9,870 nucleotides of DNA from an uncultured Nocardioides sp. (GTDB taxonomy: Bacteria; Actinomycetota; Actinomycetes; Propionibacteriales; Nocardioidaceae): NCBI RefSeq assembly GCF_946885725.1, contig NZ_CAMPGZ010000157.1, forward strand, positions 1-9,870, read 5' to 3'. How positions within the stretch are numbered: position 1 is the first letter of the stretch; each line of letters starts with the position of its first letter. The position numbers were made by a program, and so were the translations under genes. Under the pieces are notes generated by a model. The model was not told the DNA's origin. It saw only the letters and a list, made by a program, of their open reading frames with translations, and did not search any database. Positions 1 to 5,276 of the stretch are shown here, one piece after another.

Positions 1-1512
1 GAGGTCACGGTCGGCGAGGAGTCGGCGGACGCCGATGTGGAGGACGCGCTGATCCCCGTGGCGCTGCCGGACGGTCACCAGGTGCGCGTGAACCTGACCG
101 TGCCGTTCTCCTACCAGTTGCCTGTCTCGGAGCGCAGCGGCGGTCTCCTCGACGCGCTGGGCGGGATGGGCGGACCGGCCGACATCGGGCTGCTGTCGCG
201 CACGGACGACGCGTGGAACCTGGGCCACTGGTTCCCGCTCTGGATCCCTGAAGGTGGCAGCGCCGAACCGTCACCCCGCGGCGTCGGCGACATCGGCAAC
301 TCGCCGGCCGCGCTGATCCGGATGGAGCTGTCCGTCCCGGAGGGCTGGACGGTCGTCGACGGGGGAGTGCGCACCGACGAGGAGACCAGCGACGGCACCA
401 CCACCGTGACCTCCGAGGGCTACGGCATGAACGACCTCGTGGTGAACCTGCTGCGCGGGTACGCCGAGGAGGAGCGCGCCCTCGACGGCGACCTCGAGGG
501 TGTGACGGTCCGCGCGTACGGTCCGGCCGACGAGAAGGCCGAGCTGGCCGGCGTCCTCGACGAGGCCACGGCAGCGCTCGAGGTGCTGTCCGAGCGCTTC
601 GTCGCCTACCCCTGGCGCGAGTTCGAGGTCGTCTCCGCACCGCTCGGTTCCGGGGTGGGCGGCATGGAGTGGCCGGGCGCCACCTGGATCGAGCCGGCGA
701 TCTTCGCGGGCGGCGTGCCCGGGCTGGACGGCATCGAGGACATGATCGGTGACCTCGGCGCCCTGGAGGACCTGCTCGGCGCGAGCGGCCTCGGCGGGCT
801 GGTCGACGGCGACGTCGGCCGCATGCTCGAGACGACGCGCGCCTGGACCATCGCCCACGAGGTCGGGCACGAGTGGTGGCACATCCTGGTCGGCAACGAC
901 TCGGTGCTGGCGCCGGTGGTGGACGAGCCGCTCGCGCAGTACTCCGCGTGCCTCGTGCTGCGCGAGACCGAGCCCGGACCCCGCAAGGAAGTCGACGCGC
1001 TGTGCGACATGCAGATCAACAGCGGCTACGAGTCGATGCGACAGCTCGGGGACCAGGACGGCCGCGCGGACCGGGCGACGAGCGACTACGACTCCGCCTT
1101 CCAGTACGCCGGCCTGGTCTACGGCAAGGCCGCCGCGTTCTACCTCGCCCTCGAGGACCGCTTCGGTGCGGAGGCCGTCGCGGCGGCGCTCGCCGAGGTC
1201 ACCGAGCGGCACGCGTTCGCGATGCTCACCACGGAGCAGTTCCGCAGAGCACTCGGTGAGGGGCTGGGCGAGCCGGCGTTCGACCGGCTTTGGCGTCGCT
1301 GGATGGAGGACAGCCATGGCGACCAGGACCTCGGCGTCGGGCCGGACGGCAGCGAAGGGGCCGCGGGAGCGGGCGGGCTCGAAGAGTTGCTGGGCGGACT
1401 CGGCGGTTCCCCCGGCAAGCCCGTCGACCCGGATGACCTCGACGCCATGCTCGGCGACCTGCTCGCACAGCTCGACCGGGCGGGCGTGGACCCATCGGGC
1501 GCGCGCACCTGA
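1..1512 (+). CDS. M1-like (gluzincin) zinc metallopeptidase, 5'-truncated by the window
   Basis: The reading frame is open from base 1 and ends at TGA 1510-1512, so 503 C-terminal residues are visible and the true start lies upstream. Codons 286-290 read HEVGH, followed by exactly 18 residues and a Glu (codon 309). This HExxH-x18-E signature is that of M1-family gluzincin peptidases: two His and the distal Glu bind zinc and the first Glu is catalytic. GVGGMEWPG (E at codon 223) matches the exopeptidase GxMEN-type motif, in the ME(Y/W)PG variant. Tyr at codon 374 in LVYGKAA is placed like the M1 transition-state Tyr. The distal Glu lies in VVDEPLAQY rather than the usual NEG context. Gly/Leu/Asp-rich stretches occur near codons 45-60, 245-275 and 455-500. 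Any signal peptide or membrane anchor would be upstream, so location and substrate are unknown. It is not obviously part of the downstream operon. Confidence 0.85.
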   Translation, partial: EVTVGEESADADVEDALIPVALPDGHQVRVNLTVPFSYQLPVSERSGGLLDALGGMGGPADIGLLSRTDDAWNLGHWFPLWIPEGGSAEPSPRGVGDIGNSPAALIRMELSVPEGWTVVDGGVRTDEETSDGTTTVTSEGYGMNDLVVNLLRGYAEEERALDGDLEGVTVRAYGPADEKAELAGVLDEATAALEVLSERFVAYPWREFEVVSAPLGSGVGGMEWPGATWIEPAIFAGGVPGLDGIEDMIGDLGALEDLLGASGLGGLVDGDVGRMLETTRAWTIAHEVGHEWWHILVGNDSVLAPVVDEPLAQYSACLVLRETEPGPRKEVDALCDMQINSGYESMRQLGDQDGRADRATSDYDSAFQYAGLVYGKAAAFYLALEDRFGAEAVAAALAEVTERHAFAMLTTEQFRRALGEGLGEPAFDRLWRRWMEDSHGDQDLGVGPDGSEGAAGAGGLEELLGGLGGSPGKPVDPDDLDAMLGDLLAQLDRAGVDPSGART

Positions 1513-1531
1513 CCCGTCCTCGCGTCTGCCC

Positions 1532-1547
1532 CGGACGGCCGTGTCCG
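1532..1547 (+). terminator. Weak hairpin after the peptidase gene
   Basis: CGGAC (1532-1536) and GTCCG (1543-1547) form a perfect 5-bp GC stem around a 6-nt loop, 20 nt after the peptidase stop. There is no T-run, so termination is only a possibility. Confidence 0.25.
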
Positions 1548-1574
1548 CGCCACAGCCGATCAGGTCGTTTCACC

Positions 1575-1590
1575 TGACCCATTCGGGTCA
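1575..1590. promoter_or_regulatory. Inverted repeat TGACCC-ATTC-GGGTCA
   Basis: A perfect 6-bp inverted repeat with a 4-nt centre lies 80 bp upstream of the small Cys-rich gene. It is flanked by TTTCACC at 1568-1574 and again at 1600-1606. It could be an operator or a small RNA hairpin. No convincing -10/-35 pair was found beside it, so its role is unassigned. Confidence 0.35.
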
Positions 1591-1669
1591 TTCGGCGTGT
1601 TTCACCGTCATGTGGGCCGATCGGCTCGGTTCCATGGACAAAGCCAGGGGAACCAGGAGCACCAGGACC

Positions 1670-1819
1670 ATGAAGACAGTCCGCAGCACCACCGACAAGA
1701 GGTCCGGCCCGACCCGGGCCGCCGGTTCGAAGTCCCGCAGCTGCACCTGCGGGCAGCAGCTCGACGTGTGCGCCCGGGCCCACTGCCCGCGCTGCGGACG
1801 CACTCTGCACCGAGACTGA
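1670..1819 (+). CDS. Small Cys-rich putative zinc-ribbon protein (49 aa)
   Basis: I do not recognise a named family. From ATG 1670 the protein has a basic, Ser/Thr-rich N-terminus (about residues 1-26), then the compact segment SCTCGQQLDVCARAHCPRCG with five Cys and one His, then TLHRD. CxC and CPxC-type spacing resembles a minimal zinc ribbon or knuckle, so metal binding is likely; partner and function are unknown. The start is chosen for AGGAG at 1655-1659, 10 nt upstream. An in-frame ATG at 1634 would add 12 residues but has no better ribosome site. It stands alone, 157 bp after the peptidase and 160 bp before the phosphatidyltransferase. Evidence that it is real is the Cys pattern plus the ribosome site; a chance ORF in GC-rich DNA remains possible. 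Confidence 0.55.
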   Translation: MKTVRSTTDKRSGPTRAAGSKSRSCTCGQQLDVCARAHCPRCGRTLHRD

Positions 1820-1838
1820 GCTCGACCGCCTGACGGGT

Positions 1839-1879
1839 GTCTCGACGAGCTCGACCACCCGGCTCGGACAGGCTCGACC
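1839..1879. repeat. Two tandem REP-like copies of GTCTCGACnnGCTCGACC
   Basis: Copy A is 1839-1856 (GTCTCGACGAGCTCGACC) and copy B is about 1862-1879 (GCTCGGACAGGCTCGACC); both are followed by AC. A third copy at 6638-6655 differs from A at 2 of 18 positions. Each contains a small TCGAG/CTCGA-type self-complementary core. From memory, short intergenic elements of this type are abundant in Nocardioides genomes; that was not searched. Confidence 0.55.
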
Positions 1880-1943
1880 ACTCGGCCAGTACCGACCCGC
1901 ACCGCGCGTCCCGGAACGTGGGAACCCACCGGATAAGGTGATC

Positions 1944-1980
1944 GTGACCGGGGCGAATGACTGAGCTATAGGTGGTTGGG
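1944..1980 (+). promoter_or_regulatory. Promoter for the phosphatidyltransferase operon, probably leaderless
   Basis: GTGACC (1944-1949; 4 of 6 to TTGACA) is separated by 17 bp from TATAGG (1967-1972). Position +1 would fall at about 1979-1980, which is the GTG start codon itself. An alternative reading is that AGGTGG (1970-1975) acts as a close ribosome site on a longer transcript. Confidence 0.5.
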
Positions 1981-2594
1981 TGGACGGCCAGAGCGCGACG
2001 GCGACGAGTGGTCGCCGGGTCCTGACCATTCCCAACGTCATCAGCATCGTCCGGCTGGCGGGGGTCCCGCTCTTCCTCTGGCTGATCCTCGTCCCCGAGG
2101 CCGACGGCTGGGCGCTCCTGGTGCTCGCCCTCTCGGGGATCAGCGACTACCTCGACGGCTACCTCGCCCGCCGGCTGCACCAGACCTCCAAGCTCGGCGA
2201 GATCCTCGACCCGGTCGCCGACCGCCTCTACATCCTCTCCACCGTGATCGGGCTCGCCTGGCGCGACATCATCCCGTGGTGGCTGGCGATCCTGCTGCCC
2301 GCCCGCGACCTCTTCCTGTGGGGCTTGGTGCCGTTCCTGCGCACCCGCGGCTACAGCGCGCTGCCGGTCCACTTCCTCGGCAAGGCCGCGACCGCCAACT
2401 TGCTCTACGCGTTCCCGCTGCTGCTGCTCGGTGACGGCACCGGTGTCGTCGCGATGCTCGCCAAGGTGTTCGGCTGGGCGTTCGCGATCTGGGGCACCGC
2501 GTTGTACTGGTGGGCCGGCTTCCTCTACGCCTGGCAGGTGCGCAAGCTCCTCGCCGACCACGACCGGAGGGCACCCAGTCTCGATGGCGCCTGA
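1980..2594 (+). CDS. pgsA: CDP-alcohol phosphatidyltransferase family membrane protein
   Basis: This 204-aa integral membrane enzyme transfers a phosphatidyl group from CDP-diacylglycerol to an alcohol acceptor. The full catalytic signature is present: D56, D59-G60, A63-R64, G73, D77 and D81 (D-x2-DG-x2-AR-x8-G-x3-D-x3-D). These Asp residues bind the divalent metals and CDP. Hydrophobic segments run near residues 19-38, 44-55, 84-118, 136-150 and 157-185. The position matches M. tuberculosis Rv1822 (pgsA2) upstream of the DUF881/gcvH/garA block. The acceptor cannot be read from sequence. Phosphatidylglycerophosphate synthase or eukaryotic-type cardiolipin synthase are the main options, so the symbol is by family and synteny only. 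GTG 1980 is chosen because the promoter ends there and IPNVISIVR begins soon after. It overlaps the next gene by 11 bp, indicating translational coupling. Confidence 0.88.
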   Translation: MDGQSATATSGRRVLTIPNVISIVRLAGVPLFLWLILVPEADGWALLVLALSGISDYLDGYLARRLHQTSKLGEILDPVADRLYILSTVIGLAWRDIIPWWLAILLPARDLFLWGLVPFLRTRGYSALPVHFLGKAATANLLYAFPLLLLGDGTGVVAMLAKVFGWAFAIWGTALYWWAGFLYAWQVRKLLADHDRRAPSLDGA

Positions 2595-3492
2595 GCGTAC
2601 GGCGTCCGGCGTGGACGCCACGGGCGAGCCGCAGGACCGTCCCACCGCCTCGCGGCCGGACCGGACGCTGCCCGAGCCGCCGCCGCAGGCGGTGATGGGC
2701 CTGATCAACTACCTCACCGCCACCTCGCTCGACCAGGACTACGCGGTCGTCGCGGAGAAGCGCGGCCGCACCGAGGAGCCGAAGCCGTCACGAGGTGGTG
2801 GGGCCGTTCTCGCGGTGCTCGCCCTCTTCGGTGTGCTCATCGCCACCGCCGCCGTACAGACCGCGCGCACCGCCGACGACACCGCGACCTCCCACGAGGA
2901 GCTGGTGCGGCAGGTCAACGCCCGCAAGGCGCAGCTCGCCGACCGGCGCGAGCAGGCCGACCGGCTGGCGGCCGAGACCGAGACGCTGCAGACGCAGTAC
3001 CTCGAGGCCACGGCCCAGGGCCGCTCCGTCCAGTCCCGGCTCACCTCGCTCGGCGTCGGCACCGGCGCCGACGCGGCCCGCGGTCCCGGCATCGTCATCC
3101 GCGCCAAGGACGGGCCTCCGCTGCCGGACGGGGAGAACGAGATCATCGACCTCGACCTGCAGAAGCTGGTCAACGGTCTCTGGCTGGCAGGCGCTGAGGC
3201 CATCTCCATCAACGGCGAGCGGCTGACCGCGCTCACCGCGATCCGCCAGGGCGGCGCCGTGATCACGGTGAACTTCCGGCCGGTCTCACCGCCGTACACC
3301 CTGCGCGTGATCGGCGATCCCGACACCCTGGCCGCACGCTTCTCCGACACACCTGCGGGTCAATGGTGGAGCGATCTGCAGTCCCTCTATGGTGTGGACC
3401 TCCAGATCACGAACAGCGAGGACCCCCTGACCGTGCCCGCGGCCCGACGCAGCACGCTGCGCTACGCCCACACTCCGGAGACGCTGCGATGA
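2584..3492 (+). CDS. DUF881 family membrane-anchored protein (first copy)
   Basis: This 302-aa protein starts at ATG 2584, with GGAGG at 2566-2570, inside the end of the phosphatidyltransferase gene. The N-terminal ~70 residues are Pro/Arg-rich and cytoplasmic, and include MGLINYLTATSLDQDY, a stretch typical of this actinobacterial group. One transmembrane helix follows at about 74-92, then a predicted extracytoplasmic coiled coil (about 102-157, Glu/Gln/Arg-rich) and the DUF881 core (about 166-290) with LVNGLWLAGAEAISINGERL and PPYTLRVIGDP. The family has no firmly established biochemical function. B. subtilis relatives YlxW/YlxX lie next to sbp and ftsAZ, which suggests an envelope or division role. 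It matches Rv1823 by position. Its stop overlaps the Sbp start (ATGA). Confidence 0.9.
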   Translation: MAPERTASGVDATGEPQDRPTASRPDRTLPEPPPQAVMGLINYLTATSLDQDYAVVAEKRGRTEEPKPSRGGGAVLAVLALFGVLIATAAVQTARTADDTATSHEELVRQVNARKAQLADRREQADRLAAETETLQTQYLEATAQGRSVQSRLTSLGVGTGADAARGPGIVIRAKDGPPLPDGENEIIDLDLQKLVNGLWLAGAEAISINGERLTALTAIRQGGAVITVNFRPVSPPYTLRVIGDPDTLAARFSDTPAGQWWSDLQSLYGVDLQITNSEDPLTVPAARRSTLRYAHTPETLR

Positions 3493-3821
3493 TCGCCGGT
3501 CTCGGGCTGCTCGTCGGTGTGCTGCTGGGGCTGATCCTGCAGCCGGAGGTCCCGGTCTGGCTCCAGCCCTACCTGCCGATCGCGGTCGTGGCCGCGCTCG
3601 ACGCGGTGTTCGGCGCGCTCCGCGCGTTCCTCGACGGGATCTTCGACGACAAGGTGTTCGTTGTCTCCTTCGTGAGCAACGTGCTGATCGCGGCACTGAT
3701 CGTCTACCTGGGCGACCAGCTCGGTGTCGGCGGCCAGCTCTCCACCGGCGTCATCGTCGTCCTCGGCATCCGAATCTTCTCCAACGTCGCCGCCATCCGG
3801 CGGCACCTGTTCCATGCCTGA
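3489..3821 (+). CDS. sbp: Small basic protein Sbp (DUF1290), integral membrane
   Basis: This 110-aa protein is almost entirely hydrophobic, with probable helices at about 2-18, 30-50, 56-76 and 80-98. Family hallmarks are YLPIAVVAALDAVFGALRAFL, FVVSFVSNVLIAALIVYLGDQLGV and the terminal GIRIFSNVAAIRRHLF. B. subtilis sbp lies directly upstream of ftsA-ftsZ beside DUF881 genes, and the M. tuberculosis match by position is Rv1824. The molecular function is not established. The start ATG 3489 overlaps the upstream TGA (ATGA) and has GGAG at 3477-3480, 8 nt away. It sits between two DUF881 genes and overlaps the second by 8 bp, so all three proteins should be made together, probably as a membrane complex (inference). 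Confidence 0.92.
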   Translation: MIAGLGLLVGVLLGLILQPEVPVWLQPYLPIAVVAALDAVFGALRAFLDGIFDDKVFVVSFVSNVLIAALIVYLGDQLGVGGQLSTGVIVVLGIRIFSNVAAIRRHLFHA

Positions 3822-3846
3822 CCCCATGCCTGACCCCATGCCCGAC
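3814..3846 (+). repeat. Tandem 12-bp repeat carrying alternative start codons
   Basis: ATGCCTGACCCC occurs at 3814-3825 and 3826-3837, followed by the partial copy ATGCCCGAC at 3838-3846. Each unit carries an in-frame ATG for the second DUF881 gene. The first unit also contains the sbp stop (TGA 3819-3821). Confidence 0.85.
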
Positions 3847-4608
3847 GAGCCCACCAGCCCCGAGCAGCCACCGGCCGAGGAGCCGACCGGCCGCGACCGC
3901 CTGGTCGCGTCGCTGCGCAAGCCCGGCGGTCGCGGGCAGATCACCGCAGGCGTGCTGATGCTGGTGCTCGGGTTCGCTGCCGTCGTGCAGGTCCGCTCCA
4001 ACACGACCGACGCGGAGTACGTCGGCGCACGGCAGGACGAGCTGATCAACCTGATCAACTCGCTGTCGTTGGCCAGCGACCGCGCCGAGAACGAGATCGC
4101 CGAGCTCGAAGAGACCCGCAACTCGCTGCTCAACGACACCCAGGCCAGGCGTACGGCGCTCGAGCGCGCCCGGCAGCGCGCCGACGAGCTCGGCATCCTG
4201 GCCGGCACGCTCCCGGCCGTCGGGCCCGGCATCCAGGTCACCATCCGCGACCCCGACGGCGCTGTCGGCTCCAACAACCTGATCAACGGCATCCAGGAGC
4301 TGCGCGACGCCGGCGCCGAGGCCATCGAGATCAACAACAGCGTCCGCGTCGTGGCGCAGACCGCCCTGCGCGACGCGCCCAACGGCGGCATCGTCGTCGA
4401 CGGCGAGACCATCACCGCGCCGTACGTCATCGAGGCGATCGGCGGCCCGCACAACCTGGCCAGCGCGCTCGACCTGCGCCGTGGGTTCACCTACGAGGTC
4501 GAGCGGGTCGGCGGCGAAGTGGGGGTCGCCCGGTCCGACAGCGTGGAGATCGCGTCGGTGCACGAGGCACCACGGTCCCAGTACGCCGACCCAGTGCCGA
4601 CCGAGTAG
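3814..4608 (+). CDS. DUF881 family membrane-anchored protein (second copy)
   Basis: From ATG 3814 the protein has 264 residues: an acidic Pro-rich N-terminus, one transmembrane helix (about 42-60), a coiled coil (about 68-125) and the DUF881 core (about 135-235). The core has LINGIQELRDAGAEAIEINNSVRV, which parallels LVNGLWLAGAEAISIN in the first copy, and PYVIEAIGGPHNL. The two copies are therefore paralogues of one architecture, but this one lacks the long N-terminal MGLINYLTATSL segment. Three in-frame ATGs (3814, 3826, 3838) lie in tandem repeats, giving MPDPMPDPMPDEP; the first is chosen because it gives the tightest overlap with sbp, although no clear ribosome site is seen for any of them. 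It matches Rv1825 by position. Its TAG coincides with a possible -10 box for gcvH. Confidence 0.9.
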   Translation: MPDPMPDPMPDEPTSPEQPPAEEPTGRDRLVASLRKPGGRGQITAGVLMLVLGFAAVVQVRSNTTDAEYVGARQDELINLINSLSLASDRAENEIAELEETRNSLLNDTQARRTALERARQRADELGILAGTLPAVGPGIQVTIRDPDGAVGSNNLINGIQELRDAGAEAIEINNSVRVVAQTALRDAPNGGIVVDGETITAPYVIEAIGGPHNLASALDLRRGFTYEVERVGGEVGVARSDSVEIASVHEAPRSQYADPVPTE

Positions 4609-4611
4609 CCT
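4606..4611 (+). promoter_or_regulatory. Possible -10 box for gcvH
   Basis: TAGCCT fits TAnnnT and overlaps the TAG stop of the DUF881 gene, 66 bp before the gcvH GTG. No good -35 is seen, so gcvH may instead be read from the upstream operon. Confidence 0.25.
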
Positions 4612-4677
4612 GCCCGCGGCGTCAGAACGTCCCGCACACCATCGCCCGAACAACAACGCCCAGAGGAGCCGGTTGCC

Positions 4678-5058
4678 GTGTACCCCGAGGACCTGAAGTA
4701 CACCGTGGAGCACGAGTGGGTGCGCACCCCCGGCGACAGTGACGGCTCGGTGCGCGTGGGCATCACCCACTACGCCCAGGACGCCCTCGGCGACATCGTC
4801 TACGTGCAGCTGCCGGAGGTGGGCGCCGAGGTCGAGGCCGGTACGGCGATCGGCGAGCTCGAGTCCACGAAGTCGGTCTCGGACGTCTACGCGCCGGTCA
4901 GCGGCACCGTGGTCGCGCGCAACGAGAGCCTCGACGGCACGCCCGAGCTGGTCAACACCGACCCGTACGGCGACGGCTGGCTGTTCGAGGTGAAGCCCAC
5001 CGACCCGTCCGCGGTCGACGGGCTGCTCGACGCGGAGGCGTACCAGCAGCAGCTCTGA
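4678..5058 (+). CDS. gcvH: Glycine cleavage system H protein
   Basis: GcvH is the lipoylated shuttle of the cytosolic glycine cleavage complex. It carries the aminomethyl group from P protein to T protein and is re-oxidised by L protein. The 126-aa length is normal for the family. The N-terminus YPEDLKYTVEHEWV and the segment HYAQDALGDIVYVQLPEVG are typical. Lys65 in GELESTKSVSDVYAPVSG is the lipoyl-lysine site. The conserved C-terminal part is ELVNTDPYGDGWLFEV. GTG 4678 is supported by AGAGGAG at 4662-4668, 9 nt upstream. It follows the second DUF881 gene by 69 bp and is followed by a terminator-like hairpin. Its partner gcvP lies 3.2 kb downstream under its own riboswitch, and no riboswitch is visible before gcvH. 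It matches Rv1826 by position. Confidence 0.97.
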   Translation: MYPEDLKYTVEHEWVRTPGDSDGSVRVGITHYAQDALGDIVYVQLPEVGAEVEAGTAIGELESTKSVSDVYAPVSGTVVARNESLDGTPELVNTDPYGDGWLFEVKPTDPSAVDGLLDAEAYQQQL

Positions 5059-5065
5059 GGTCGCC

Positions 5066-5082
5066 GATCGAGCTGCTCGACC
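5066..5082. repeat. Degenerate REP-like element after gcvH
   Basis: GATCGAGCTGCTCGACC contains TCGAGC-T-GCTCGA, a 6-bp inverted repeat, and ends in the same GCTCGACC as the copies at 1839, 1862 and 6638. It may be a diverged copy, or a small hairpin by chance. Confidence 0.35.
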
Positions 5083-5092
5083 GGGCTGCGGT

Positions 5093-5109
5093 TCGGCGTA
5101 CTCCGCCGA
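5093..5109 (+). terminator. Terminator-like hairpin after gcvH
   Basis: TCGGCG (5093-5098) and CGCCGA (5104-5109) form a perfect 6-bp stem with loop TACTC, 35 nt after the gcvH stop. There is no T-run, as is common in actinobacteria. Confidence 0.45.
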
Positions 5110-5115
5110 CCTGAC

Positions 5116-5160
5116 CGATCAGCCTTGATCGCACCCCGGCCCCTGATAGGTTCGGGGCCA
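5116..5160 (+). promoter_or_regulatory. garA promoter with two overlapping dyads
   Basis: A -35 box TTGATC (5125-5130) and a -10 box TAGGTT (5147-5152) are 16 bp apart, with a start predicted near A5160. The -35 overlaps the perfect dyad CGATCA-GCCT-TGATCG (5116-5131). The -10 lies in the loop of GGCCCC-N10-GGGGCC (5138-5159). Both dyads are candidate operator sites; the second could also act as a hairpin for transcription arriving from gcvH. Confidence 0.6.
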
Positions 5161-5191
5161 CCATCAACCTCCACGAGCACTTGAGGGTTAT

Positions 5192-5218
5192 CCCGGGGGT
5201 GGCAGCAGCTGCCTCGGG
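5192..5218 (+). other. Stem-loop in the garA leader
   Basis: In the leader of about 117 nt, CCCG (5192-5195) pairs with CGGG (5215-5218) and GGCAG (5201-5205) with CTGCC (5209-5213). The motif TTGAGGGTT (5181-5189), shared with the second MerR promoter, lies just before. No known riboswitch class is recognised. Confidence 0.4.
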
Positions 5219-5240
5219 CGCCTGGAGTGGTCCGAGGGTC

Positions 5241-5260
5241 CACGGCACGACACGGCACGA
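5241..5260 (+). repeat. Perfect 10-bp tandem duplication in the garA leader
   Basis: CACGGCACGA occurs twice in a row (5241-5250 and 5251-5260), ending 4 nt before the GGGAGG ribosome site of garA. Confidence 0.9.
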
Positions 5261-5276
5261 TCACGGGAGGCAACCG

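Noticed and set aside
271..1317. 348-codon minus-strand frame opposite the peptidase gene
   Set aside because: The plus-strand frame carries the HExxH-x18-E catalytic motif; the antisense translation has no recognisable motif.
749..1669. Upstream extension of the small Cys-rich ORF through the peptidase gene
   Set aside because: That part is an out-of-frame shadow of the peptidase, rich in Ser/Arg/Thr; only the last 49 codons look coding.
1839..1879. REP-like repeats as transposon ends or an attachment site
   Set aside because: No transposase, integrase, target duplication or tRNA is present; the copies are better explained as dispersed intergenic elements.
3462..4770. Minus-strand frames of about 340 codons opposite the sbp, DUF881 and gcvH genes
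   Set aside because: They cross several convincing plus-strand genes and have low-complexity composition typical of shadow frames.
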